Positions 8,254 to 15,660 of a stretch of DNA of 32,757 nucleotides are shown here, one piece after another. This DNA comes from Cyanobacterium sp. T60_A2020_053 (lineage in GTDB: Bacteria > Cyanobacteriota > Cyanobacteriia > Cyanobacteriales > Cyanobacteriaceae). Positions within the stretch are counted from its first letter, which is position 1. The number at the start of each line of letters is the position of its first letter. Position numbers and translations under genes: made by a program. The notes below the pieces were generated by a model. It was not told the DNA's origin. It ran no database searches and worked only from the letters and a program-made list of their open reading frames with translations. The stretch is taken from positions 1 to 32,757 of the forward strand of contig JACYMF010000028.1 of assembly GCA_015272165.1 (NCBI GenBank), in the 5' to 3' direction.

Positions 8254-8288
8254 CGGTGGAGGGCGCCCTGCACCCCATTTTAAAATAC
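8254..8288 (+). repeat. TA-array palindromic repeat, copy B
   Basis: The palindrome GGTGGAGGGCGCCCTGCACC at 8255-8274 has one arm mismatch and is followed by CCATTTTAAAATACTT. It fills the gap between hicB (start 8240) and the 3' end of the MazF-type toxin (8290), so it ends one module and precedes the next. Confidence 0.85.
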
Positions 8289-8289
8289 T

Positions 8290-8631
8290 TTATAAATTTA
8301 GAGATGTTTTCAGGGCTAAATCAACCTTTTTCATAAAATCAATAGATAATATACCCAACTTTCTTTGAAAAATAAACTTACTAAGAGTTGCTATTTTATC
8401 AGCCCTAATTAAAGAAGTTTTTTTCAATCCCGTTTCTTGAAATTCAGGATCATTTTCAGAAATTAAAACCCAAGTTTTTCGTAATTTTTCATTAGGTATT
8501 TTTGAGAATATCCCTAAAATAATTACTTCTTCTTTATGATTAGCAACAACTAAAGCAGGACGAAGTTTTATCGCTCTTAAATCACTAAAAGGAAACGAAA
8601 CTAACCAAATTTCTCTAACTTTTGGTGTCAT
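8290..8631 (-). CDS. MazF/PemK-type endoribonuclease toxin
   Basis: The 113-residue protein has the CcdB/MazF fold signature. It has an N-terminal REIWLVSFPFSD strand-loop, the RPALVVAN motif, and SLIRADKIATLSK followed by a RKLGILS strand, which together form the usual RNA-cleavage site. Members cut single-stranded mRNA at short sequences. I chose the ATG at 8631 (MTPKVREIW) because a longer frame to 8670 adds a 13-residue extension lying inside the antitoxin gene and lacking a start signal. The start overlaps the antitoxin by 17 bases, typical of coupled TA genes. Partner specificity and cut site are unknown. Confidence 0.87.
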   Translation of the reverse strand: MTPKVREIWLVSFPFSDLRAIKLRPALVVANHKEEVIILGIFSKIPNEKLRKTWVLISENDPEFQETGLKKTSLIRADKIATLSKFIFQRKLGILSIDFMKKVDLALKTSLNL

Positions 8632-8800
8632 TATTATAAATGTCCTCTTCTGGATCATTCCATTCGTCAAATCCTGTTTCAGCTAATTTCATAAAATCTG
8701 TTGTTGATACTGTTTCATTAATTTCTCTGATTAATTGATTAATTTCTTCTGGTGGAAGTTGAAGAATCATTTCTTTAATTTCTGTTAATTTTGTGGTCAT
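8615..8800 (-). CDS. Antitoxin partner of the MazF-type toxin
   Basis: The 61-residue acidic protein begins with a helical LTEIKEMILQLPPEEINQLI stretch resembling the short DUF2281-like antitoxins and ends in a disordered acidic tail (GFDEWNDPEED). That tail is the expected toxin-wrapping segment. No DNA-binding fold is obvious, so autoregulation is uncertain. Its 3' end overlaps the toxin start. Assignment rests mainly on position, overlap, size and charge. Confidence 0.72.
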   Translation of the reverse strand: MTTKLTEIKEMILQLPPEEINQLIREINETVSTTDFMKLAETGFDEWNDPEEDIYNNDTKS

Positions 8801-8947
8801 ATTTAAAACGCTATTATTATATTTTTTACTATATTTTAATTAACAATCTTATTTCTTGTAATTGTTCAGGTTTAATATTAGCTAATATTTTTAAAAGTTT
8901 AGTTTGTACAACAAAAAAAAGGAAATTTATAAAAATGATATTTCCTC

Positions 8948-9145
8948 TTAACTTTCAAGACATTTCTCCCATAATCCTACTGGTTCATCCTCATAAACTT
9001 CTCTTAATCCTTCCTCTGCTAAAATTTCATATTCACTAACTTTAATTAGTTTTAAACTACCATCTTCCTCTAAGTTGTAAAGAAAGAAATCATCATCTTG
9101 AATCGTTAATATTTGCTTAATTTGCTCAAATTTGGCAGTGGGCAT
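8948..9145 (-). CDS. Small acidic protein, unpaired in the TA array
   Basis: The 65-residue acidic protein (MPTAKFEQIKQILTIQDDD..., ending VYEDEPVGLWEKCLES) is not one I recognise. Size, charge and location between TA modules suggest an antitoxin, but no toxin ORF follows. The 147 bases downstream hold only a 23-codon minus-strand open stretch (about 8829-8900, KLLKILANIKPEQLQEIRLL) that could be a toxin or antitoxin remnant. Copy C of the palindromic repeat lies 58 bases upstream. It may be an orphan antitoxin left after its partner was lost. Confidence 0.5.
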   Translation of the reverse strand: MPTAKFEQIKQILTIQDDDFFLYNLEEDGSLKLIKVSEYEILAEEGLREVYEDEPVGLWEKCLES

Positions 9146-9202
9146 AAGTTTTATTGATTAATCTTGATTTGTTTGTGATCATAACAGTTTTAACTATTTT
9201 CA

Positions 9203-9245
9203 CGGTGGAGTGCGCCCTCCACCCTATTTTAAAATATTAAGACTA
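9203..9245 (+). repeat. TA-array palindromic repeat, copy C
   Basis: GGTGGAGTGCGCCCTCCACC at 9204-9223 has one mismatch from the perfect palindrome and is followed by CTATTTTAAAATATTAAGAC. It sits between the unpaired small gene and the DUF5615/DUF433 module. Immediately after it, 9258-9308 carries a copy of the other paired-palindrome family, so the two repeat families are joined here. Confidence 0.85.
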
Positions 9246-9257
9246 GCGTCATATATC

Positions 9258-9308
9258 GCCGTGTAATAAATTTCACGGCTAAATGATTTTCCGTTCAATA
9301 AATTGAAC
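9258..9308 (+). repeat. Paired-palindrome repeat (variant)
   Basis: GCCGTGTAATAAATTTCACGGC (a diverged first palindrome) at 9258-9279 and GTTCAATAAATTGAAC at 9293-9308 reproduce the spacing seen at 2230-2280 and 5129-5180. A decayed trace (CGCTGTGTAATAAATAAA) also follows repeat copy E near 10770. Confidence 0.7.
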
Positions 9309-9330
9309 TCTAAAACATGAACAATATTAA

Positions 9331-9663
9331 TTAGGAGAGATAAAGTAAAGATGAATTTTGATCTTGATAAAACAATTTAATCGCCTCAAACTCACGACGC
9401 AAGAGATTTTCAACTTGTAATGTTGAACAGTTACCGAGTCGAAGCCAAATTACTTTTGGTGGACTACCAAATACTAAACTTAAATCGTGCATATCAGAAT
9501 CTTTCGAGACAATCATCAAATTATTGTCTTTGGCATAATCCCAAACGATGGAATCAACTGTAGCCTTCATTCCCACATCTCGAACATGAAGTGAATCGGG
9601 GAAAATATCCCTCAGACGCAGTGGTAATTTAGGTGATAAATTTTCATCAAAAAGTAGTTTCAT
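9331..9663 (-). CDS. DUF5615 PIN-like toxin
   Basis: The 110-residue protein starts with the hallmark MKLLFDENLSPKLP, whose Asp-Glu-Asn corresponds to the first acidic site of PIN-like nucleases. It then has HVRDVG and LMIVSKDSDMHDLSLVFG, with the second acidic cluster. DUF5615 proteins are PIN-like (Mut7-C-related) and are almost always encoded with a DUF433 protein as a putative type II TA system. The activity is inferred to be RNA cleavage. The ATG overlaps the stop of the DUF433 gene by one base. The gene is intact, with a usual length. Confidence 0.87.
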   Translation of the reverse strand: MKLLFDENLSPKLPLRLRDIFPDSLHVRDVGMKATVDSIVWDYAKDNNLMIVSKDSDMHDLSLVFGSPPKVIWLRLGNCSTLQVENLLRREFEAIKLFYQDQNSSLLYLS

Positions 9664-9890
9664 CAGGATAATGGGGCAGTCATTAAACGACGTTCACGAT
9701 CTGCAGCATAAGCAATACAAGCCTTTAAATCTTCTCTGGTTAGATCAGGAAAATCATCAAGAATTTCTGCCTCCGTCATTTCAGAAGCTAGATATTCTAG
9801 CACTTCATAAACCGTAATGCGTAAACCACGCACACAAGGTTTGCCACCTCTTTTGTTTGCTTCCACCGTAATGTAATTTCTATAATTCAT
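9663..9890 (-). CDS. DUF433 antitoxin
   Basis: The 75-residue protein carries the DUF433 winged/HTH-like signature: ITVEANKRGGKPCVRGLRIT, then VYEVLEYLASEMTEAEILDD, FPDLTREDLKACIAYAADRE. The family is the standard partner of DUF5615 toxins and probably binds operator DNA. It precedes the toxin with a one-base overlap. Repeat copy D lies 57 bases upstream, so the promoter must lie in or beside that repeat. Confidence 0.88.
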   Translation of the reverse strand: MNYRNYITVEANKRGGKPCVRGLRITVYEVLEYLASEMTEAEILDDFPDLTREDLKACIAYAADRERRLMTAPLS

Positions 9891-9946
9891 TGTTAATTTT
9901 TCATCACAATAAAAAGATTATTGACTAATGATATTATCTTAACAAA

Positions 9947-9985
9947 AGCGCCCTCCCCCCTATTTTAAAATATTTAGACTAGCGC
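9947..9985 (+). repeat. TA-array repeat, copy D (half palindrome)
   Basis: Only the right arm survives (AAGCGCCCTCC then CCCCTATTTTAAAATATTTA), followed by GACTAGCGCC. It shares the downstream AT-rich palindrome and GACTAGCG tail with copies C and E. It separates the DUF433 module from the PIN-toxin module. Confidence 0.8.
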
Positions 9986-10014
9986 CCTCATTGCCCTCAT
10001 TCTCTCTCCTGTTT

Positions 10015-10434
10015 TTATGGCTTGATTTCAAAATTTAAGCAATGTTGAGGACGAAAAATAATAAAATCTCTATAATCTATCGTCAACACTATTTTGGTAT
10101 CATAACGTTCAGCAACCGCCATTACCTTTGCATCAACAAAATCAATACGACTATCATGATATTGCTCTAGTATTTGAGCAACACGAATTAAATCTAAATC
10201 AATTAAAGGAATAATTTTAAAGCGACTATCGCTTAAACCTTTGAGAAAAGCCACCACTGTCAAGATTCCACTTTCTTTGCCCACCAAATAAGCCACTTCT
10301 GCTAGAACTGTTTGCGGTACAATGATCGTAGAATATTGCAAGTAAATAGATACTACTTCAGTATGTCTTGAGTCTTTTTTATTAAGTAAAGCAACAATAA
10401 AACCAGTATCGGCAATCGGTATTATTCTTTCCAT
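10015..10434 (-). CDS. PIN-domain ribonuclease toxin (VapC-like)
   Basis: This 139-residue PIN protein has the expected acidic residues: Asp in IADTGFIVALL, Glu in PQTVLAEVAYL, Asp in DSRIDFVDAKVMAVAERY and Asp in VLTIDYRDF. VapC toxins cut tRNA or rRNA; the target here is unknown. An in-frame TTG six bases upstream gives 141 residues, but I favour the ATG at 10434, which overlaps the antitoxin by 13 bases. A fragment of a close relative survives at 7673-7710. Confidence 0.87.
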   Translation of the reverse strand: MERIIPIADTGFIVALLNKKDSRHTEVVSIYLQYSTIIVPQTVLAEVAYLVGKESGILTVVAFLKGLSDSRFKIIPLIDLDLIRVAQILEQYHDSRIDFVDAKVMAVAERYDTKIVLTIDYRDFIIFRPQHCLNFEIKP

Positions 10435-10682
10435 GTCCAACCTGATTTTAGGCTAATTTCTTCGGTTAAAATTTCCTCACATTGAGTTGATAAATTTGGT
10501 TTCCCCTCAAATAATCCGATCAAAGAATCTTGTTTTATGTCAGTTTTTTCCTGATTTTTTTGTATATATTCTCTCATGGCAGATTCAATAATTGCGGAAG
10601 GAGATTTTCCCAAACTTTGAGATAGTTTAATAATCTCTTGATTAAGCTCATTCTCTGGTTGCCAATTAATTGTTTGTGTCAT
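10422..10682 (-). CDS. Ribbon-helix-helix-type antitoxin of the PIN toxin
   Basis: The 86-residue protein has an N-terminal helix pair (LNQEIIKLSQSLGKSPSAII, then ESAMREYIQKNQE) typical of CopG/ribbon-helix-helix antitoxins. An acidic linker follows, and a C-terminal segment (LTEEISLKSGWTWKE) probably binds the toxin. It precedes and overlaps the toxin gene. Repeat copy E ends about 40 bases before its start, so the operator probably abuts the repeat. Confidence 0.8.
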   Translation of the reverse strand: MTQTINWQPENELNQEIIKLSQSLGKSPSAIIESAMREYIQKNQEKTDIKQDSLIGLFEGKPNLSTQCEEILTEEISLKSGWTWKE

Positions 10683-10715
10683 CGGTTTTTCTTTTATTTA
10701 TATTATTTTCGGTAA

Positions 10716-10765
10716 CGGTGGAGGGCGCCCTCCACCCCATTTTAAAATATTAAGACTAGCGTCAC
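10716..10765 (+). repeat. TA-array palindromic repeat, copy E (perfect)
   Basis: The 20-bp palindrome GGTGGAGGGCGCCCTCCACC at 10717-10736 is perfect and is followed by CCATTTTAAAATATTAAGAC, then TAGCGTCACATATCGC. This is the best copy of the family and marks the right edge of the array. Confidence 0.9.
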
Positions 10766-10856
10766 ATATCGCTGTGTAATAAATAAAAATTTTGATTTCT
10801 GCATAAATGATCAAATTTATCCTGATAATAAAATAGAACAGATTACACATTAAATC

Positions 10857-11204
10857 ATGGATAAATTAATTACGCAAATAGCAAGTTTAGGTGTACCCGG
10901 ATTAATTCTCTTATTTTTGATGTTTTTCTCAGGCTATGCAGGGGCAGCTGCTATTACAACGGCTTTAGCCACTTTGGGAGGTCCACTCGGAATGTTAGGA
11001 GGCATTGGTGTATTACTACTTTTAACCAAAATATCCGAAGGTATCACAAAATACGGTTTTGAGAATCTTGCCAAAGGGGTAATAACGGAAATGAAACAAC
11101 AAGGAAAAGCCAAGTCAGAAATTATCAAAGAGGTTGAGGGGTTTCCTCTTATTTCTCAAGATTTGAAACAAACGCTTATTAAATTTGTCGAGGATAGTTT
11201 GTAG
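10857..11204 (+). CDS. Small Gly/Ala-rich membrane protein, unknown function
   Basis: The 115-residue protein begins with a short polar segment. Two very hydrophobic Gly/Ala-rich stretches follow (about 12-35, and 37-60 with LGGPLGMLGGIGVLLLL), then a charged helical tail (KYGFENLAKGVITEMKQQGK, later EGFPLISQDLKQTLIKFVE). I cannot assign a family. The pattern suggests a membrane-inserting hairpin with a cytoplasmic tail. It lies 135 bases upstream of, and on the same strand as, the LRAT-like gene, whose C-terminus is also Gly/Ala-rich and membrane-seeking. The two may act together as effector and partner or as immunity protein, but this is inference. Confidence 0.6.
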   Translation: MDKLITQIASLGVPGLILLFLMFFSGYAGAAAITTALATLGGPLGMLGGIGVLLLLTKISEGITKYGFENLAKGVITEMKQQGKAKSEIIKEVEGFPLISQDLKQTLIKFVEDSL

Positions 11205-11339
11205 TTACAGCAAAATAAAAATTAATTTTTTATTCGTTATCAAGTATGGAAATTACTCTTTTTTAAGATAAAAACCACACTCTAAATTAATTGATTTACA
11301 AAGTATAGTTATAGCTAATATTTATGGAGTGTTTGACAC

Positions 11340-12206
11340 ATGGCTAAGGGCGATCATCTTTACAAAGGTATGTGGTTCAACGGTAATCCCATCACACATC
11401 ATGGCATAGATTGCGGTGATGGTTATGTTATTGAGTTTCAGGGATATGATAGAGGCGGAAAAATAGCCATAGTTACACTGCACGAATTTTCAAATAGACG
11501 TGATGTAAAAATAAAATACTATGAAAAAGGAGCTATAGATGACTCAGATACTGTGATAAAAAGAGCCAAAGAGTTATTAGACCCAAAAAAGGCTGAGAAA
11601 ATTTTAGGTCAAAAAGAGTATTGTGTCTTTTTTAATAATTGTGAACATTTCGCTACATACTGTAAAACTGGATTGAAACAGAGTGAACAGATTAAATTTT
11701 TTAGGAATACTGGAATTAATATTATCAAAAGTCAAAGTAGGGTAATACAAAAAAGTGTTTTCAAAGGTGCAACAACTACAGTTACTCAAGGGGTAGTGAC
11801 AAAAGCTACCACCCAAGCTGTTACTAAGGCAGTGGTTAAGTCTCCAGTCTCAAAATTATTGATTAATACAGGCTTAAAACAAGCACCTAAAATCGCTACA
11901 ACTACGGGTAGAATAGCCGGGGGTGCAGTTGGTGTAGCAGGTATTGCCACAGGATTTGCTACAGATTGGGTAATAGAAAAAACCTTGAAAGATGATACGA
12001 GTTTATCTCAAAGTGAACGAGATGCCAGAAAAAATGGCAGAATTGCTGGACAAGTTGGCACAACAGCTGGAGCGGTTGTCGGTGGTGTCATAGGCGGTAC
12101 AATGGGTGGAATTGTTGCTATTGTTGCTGGTGCGGCACTAGCGCCCATCGCCCTAGGCGGATTAGCCGCTTTTGGTATATATAAAATGTCTCAAAAAGAT
12201 CAATAG
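11340..12206 (+). CDS. LRAT-like (NlpC/P60-related) protein with glycine-zipper membrane tail
   Basis: Residues about 4-112 carry an LRAT-type permuted papain-fold domain. The catalytic His is probably His20 in THHGIDCGDGYVIEF, the nucleophile Cys101 in the hallmark NCEHF motif. LRAT/HRASLS enzymes are lipid acyltransferases or phospholipases; bacterial members are poorly studied. A linker of about 70 residues (Lys/Ser/Thr/Val) follows. After it come two Gly-rich hydrophobic segments (about 190-210, RIAGGAVGVAGIATGFATD; and 230-280, GQVGTTAGAVVGGVIGGTMG), a glycine-zipper design able to enter membranes. A GGAG lies 13 bases before the ATG. The gene lies between the TA array and a convergent exporter gene. 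Catalysis on lipid is inferred, not shown. Confidence 0.8.
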   Translation: MAKGDHLYKGMWFNGNPITHHGIDCGDGYVIEFQGYDRGGKIAIVTLHEFSNRRDVKIKYYEKGAIDDSDTVIKRAKELLDPKKAEKILGQKEYCVFFNNCEHFATYCKTGLKQSEQIKFFRNTGINIIKSQSRVIQKSVFKGATTTVTQGVVTKATTQAVTKAVVKSPVSKLLINTGLKQAPKIATTTGRIAGGAVGVAGIATGFATDWVIEKTLKDDTSLSQSERDARKNGRIAGQVGTTAGAVVGGVIGGTMGGIVAIVAGAALAPIALGGLAAFGIYKMSQKDQ

Positions 12207-12316
12207 ATTAGAGTAAAAATTATACTTTAGAATTTTTTGTTCAACAAACTGAACTTTTTAATTATTGATAAAACCCAGCGCCCTCCACCCCACCAAAAAA
12301 TCCCTCCACCTTTTCT

Positions 12317-12382
12317 CCCCTCTCCTGTGGGAGAGGGGTTGGGGGTGAGGGTGACATCTCCTGTGGGAGAGGGGGTGAGGGT
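12317..12382. terminator. Hairpin repeats in the convergent gap
   Basis: CCCCTCTCC (12317-12325) pairs with GGAGAGGGG (12330-12338) around a four-base loop. A second similar block (CTCCTGTGGGAGAGGG) follows near 12359-12374. The gap separates two convergent genes (stops at 12206 and 12384), so the hairpins probably end both transcripts. The GTGAGGGT-rich block is a repeat type common in cyanobacterial spacers. An AGCGCCCTCCACC copy lies at 12277. Confidence 0.65.
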
Positions 12383-12383
12383 A

Positions 12384-15300
12384 TTAACTAATAGTCCTTT
12401 TTTGCTGTTGATAAAGATAGAAATAGCGCCCTTCTAACCTCATTAACTCCTCGTGTGTACCAACTTCCACAATGGAACCTTGATCCATCACCACGATCAT
12501 ATCAGCATTTTGAATCGTACCGAGACGATGGGTAATAAATAATACCGTGCGATCATCAAAAGCACTAATTAAATTTTGACATACCTGCGCTTCCGTGTTG
12601 TAGTCAAGGGCGCTTGTCGCCTCATCTAGCACCAACATGCGAGGATTTTGTAAAATCGTCCGCGCGATGGCAATTCTTTGCCGTTGCCCCCCAGAAAGCC
12701 CAGCGCCCCTCTCCCCAACTCTGGTATTATAACCACTAGATAAACCCATGACGAAATCGTGCGCTACTGCCACTTTAGCCGCCTCGATAATTTCATCAGT
12801 GGTAGCATCAGGATTAGTTAAAGCAATATTACTCAAAACCGATCCATCAAACAACAAACTTTCTTGCGGTACAACCCCAATTTGACGGCGCAGGGAGTAT
12901 AATTCCACACGGTTAACATCATAATCATCAATCAAAATACGCCCCGATTCAGGCTCATACAGGCGCGAAACCAGCTTAGTAAAGGTACTTTTACCAGCGC
13001 CACTCTCCCCCACAATACCCACAAAAGTACCCGCAGGAATCTCAATATTAACGTTATTTAACTGTAAAGGTGTATTAGGTTTAAAGCGAAAACAAACATT
13101 TTCATACTTCAGTTTACCGCTAATTAGAGGCATGGGAATATTATTACGGTCTTCCTCCCCTTCCTCTGGATGATCGACAATATCCGCTAAACGTTCCAAT
13201 GATAGCGCCGTTTGTTGGAAATTTTGCCATAATTGAGCCAGTCTCAAAATTGGTGAGGTTACATATCCAGCAATGATACGGAAAGCGATTAACTGCCCTA
13301 ACGTTAACTCTTGTTGTAACACCAACGAAGCGCCCACCCACAAGATTAACAACTGAGATAATTTATTCAGAAAATTACTCGCTGAACCTGCTAATGTTTG
13401 AGTAATTACCGTACGAAAACCTGTACCAACATAATTAGCATATCTTTCCTGCCATTCCCAACGGGATTTTAACTCGATATTCTGCGCCTTCACCGTTTGA
13501 ATACCGTTCATAATTTCCACTAAATGGGATTGAGTATCGGCGTTTCTCTCAGCTTTATCGCGCAACTGACGGCGAATGAGGGGCGAAAAAATTAGGGTTA
13601 AGGCGACAAAAATGGGGATAACACCGATGGTAACAAAGGTTAATAACGGGCTATAAATGAACATTACGGCAATGTAAATCACCGAGAAAATAGCGTCTAG
13701 CACCACCGTTAACGCTGTTCCCGTCAAAAATGACCTAATGTTCTCTAACTCGTTGATACGGGTCGAAATCTCTCCCACAGGGCGCTTTTCAAAGTACCGC
13801 AGGGGTAGCCTTAAAAGATGGTCAATAATTTCTGAACCCAGCGCCATGTCAATGCGGTTAGTGGTATCCACAAAAGAATAGGTGCGCAAAGTGCTTAAAA
13901 GCGCTTCAAATACCGCTAAAACTACCAGAAAAATTCCTAAAACTTGCAAAGTATCGGGGCTATTTTGAGCGATTACTTTATCGATAATGACCTGAATCAT
14001 TAAGGGATTTGCTAGGGCAAATAGTTGCACAAAAAAGGAAGCAACAAAAACTTCCACTAGCATCCATTTATATTTAATTAAGGAAGGAATAAACCAGCTT
14101 AAACCAAATTTTTCTTGGGCGGTTTCTTTGGTTTTTTTCAGTAATAAAACTTTGCCTTTTTGTCCCCATCTTTCTAAAAATGCTAGGGTTTGATATTCTT
14201 TAATTCTTCCTAAACTCGGATCAGCAACTACTACGGTTTTATCATCGATAGCGTAAATTACTACTAAGGAATCCTCTAGTTTAACGAGGAAGGGCGCTGT
14301 TAAGCGACTAAAAGCGCCCGCCGGCACTTCAGTTAATTGACTGTTTAATCCTAATAATTCGGTAATTGCTCCACAAATTTCTAGGGATAATCTTCCTTGT
14401 TTTTCTACTTGTTCATTAATGATACGTTCTAAAATATCTTTACGAAAAGGAATGTTAAAATATTTACTTAACATTCGCATACAAGCGATGCCGATTTCGG
14501 CTTCATTTTTACCACTAAAAAAAGGATAATTTTTTAAAGGAATTTTTGATGCTTTTGATAAGGTTTTCGGTTGCTCTTGTAATATTTTGCTATCAGCAAT
14601 GGGTATATTATCATTGTCGATTAATACTTCTGCTGTAGCGGTTTTAATGGTTTCTTCTGCTGTCCAAGGATCATCTGTACTATTTGATTGCGGTGAAGGG
14701 CGCAGATTGGGGATATTTAAAGCAATTAAACGAATATCGGTGAGGGCGCTAATTTTTTCACCATCTACTATTTTAGCGCCCGTCTCCCTTCCTTCTATGT
14801 CACCACTACTCAAATACCATTGTTTACCATCATTGAGATTAGGAAGATTATTAATTTTTCCTGCTTTGAGATGGCATACTTGCGCAGTGGTTAATTTTTC
14901 CAACGCCAATTCTTTGAGATTGCCTTCTCCCGTTGCTTGTAGGCTTAATTGATAACCGATGGTGGTAAAAACTTCCATCAAACCGGGTTGCTGTTGATAA
15001 TATGCCTCCATGGCGGGGTTATCTTTTAATAACTGAAAAAAAGTATCTCTTTCGATGGTTAAAGCCACCAAGTTACTGGAAGCGATGGCGGTTTCACAGG
15101 CAAAACCCCTGATTAAACTTTCCCAACCGATAACATCGCCACTACTAAGTAATTTTAAACTAGAAGGAGAGCCACTGCGCGGATCATAACCGATATATCG
15201 TGCTTGTCCTTCATATATAATACAAATATACGGGGGAATTTTGTCTTTTACCAGCATAATTTGCCCCATTTCGTATTTTAGGGGGCTGATATACTGGGCT

Positions 15301-15386
15301 ATCTCTTGAATAGTTGTGCTTGATAATTGATTAAAAGGGGCGACAGTGGCTAAAAATTCATCCACCGATCCTAAAGTATAGACCAT
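12384..15386 (-). CDS. ABC exporter with cyclic-nucleotide-binding and C39-like domains
   Basis: The 1000-residue fusion protein has three parts. Residues about 10-130 form a cNMP-binding-type domain (LLSSGDVIGWESLI). Residues about 285-415 form a C39-like domain, but the catalytic DCG of true C39 peptidases reads EIG (near 296) and the expected His is absent, so it is probably a non-cleaving substrate-docking domain as in HlyB. Residues about 430-1000 are a type I exporter with six helices, Walker A GESGAGKST (near 795), signature LSGGQ (near 900), Walker B VLDEATSALD and an H-loop THRL. It resembles type I secretion ATPases for large leaderless proteins. No HlyD-type adaptor or RTX substrate is nearby. 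The N-terminal sensor suggests ligand control of export, though several cNMP-site residues look weak. Confidence 0.9.
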   Translation of the reverse strand: MVYTLGSVDEFLATVAPFNQLSSTTIQEIAQYISPLKYEMGQIMLVKDKIPPYICIIYEGQARYIGYDPRSGSPSSLKLLSSGDVIGWESLIRGFACETAIASSNLVALTIERDTFFQLLKDNPAMEAYYQQQPGLMEVFTTIGYQLSLQATGEGNLKELALEKLTTAQVCHLKAGKINNLPNLNDGKQWYLSSGDIEGRETGAKIVDGEKISALTDIRLIALNIPNLRPSPQSNSTDDPWTAEETIKTATAEVLIDNDNIPIADSKILQEQPKTLSKASKIPLKNYPFFSGKNEAEIGIACMRMLSKYFNIPFRKDILERIINEQVEKQGRLSLEICGAITELLGLNSQLTEVPAGAFSRLTAPFLVKLEDSLVVIYAIDDKTVVVADPSLGRIKEYQTLAFLERWGQKGKVLLLKKTKETAQEKFGLSWFIPSLIKYKWMLVEVFVASFFVQLFALANPLMIQVIIDKVIAQNSPDTLQVLGIFLVVLAVFEALLSTLRTYSFVDTTNRIDMALGSEIIDHLLRLPLRYFEKRPVGEISTRINELENIRSFLTGTALTVVLDAIFSVIYIAVMFIYSPLLTFVTIGVIPIFVALTLIFSPLIRRQLRDKAERNADTQSHLVEIMNGIQTVKAQNIELKSRWEWQERYANYVGTGFRTVITQTLAGSASNFLNKLSQLLILWVGASLVLQQELTLGQLIAFRIIAGYVTSPILRLAQLWQNFQQTALSLERLADIVDHPEEGEEDRNNIPMPLISGKLKYENVCFRFKPNTPLQLNNVNIEIPAGTFVGIVGESGAGKSTFTKLVSRLYEPESGRILIDDYDVNRVELYSLRRQIGVVPQESLLFDGSVLSNIALTNPDATTDEIIEAAKVAVAHDFVMGLSSGYNTRVGERGAGLSGGQRQRIAIARTILQNPRMLVLDEATSALDYNTEAQVCQNLISAFDDRTVLFITHRLGTIQNADMIVVMDQGSIVEVGTHEELMRLEGRYFYLYQQQKRTIS

Positions 15387-15660
15387 GATTAATTATTGCA
15401 ACAATAAATTATTAAATAAGTTTTCTGCATTAGTAAAACATACTTAGTCAAATTGTAAACATTAATCGCTTTTTTCCCCAGATTATTTTATCTTTTTTCT
15501 TCATATCAGCATGGGGTGAAGGGCGCTGATTATGAAAAGATTAAATTCTCATTAAGTTTGGGTTAATTTTTTGTTGCTAGTAAATTATAGCAGTGCTAAA
15601 TTACTGATGAAATATATAAAAATAGAAAATAATGGCTCTCTTATTAGTATGATAAATCAA

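Noticed and set aside
8241-8273. Longer hicB starting at 8273
   Set aside because: The extra residues (MQGALHRKKKV) are a translation of the palindromic repeat, and the next ATG has a better placed ribosome site.
8791-9039. Plus-strand ORF antisense to the small acidic gene
   Set aside because: Low-complexity, Ile/Leu-rich product without a ribosome site; it runs against the TA array direction and is explained as antisense of coding sequence.
7710-10765. Classical integron with attC sites
   Set aside because: No integrase gene, and the repeats are about 40-50 bases with a simple GC palindrome, lacking attC core sites (RYYYAAC/GTTRRRY).
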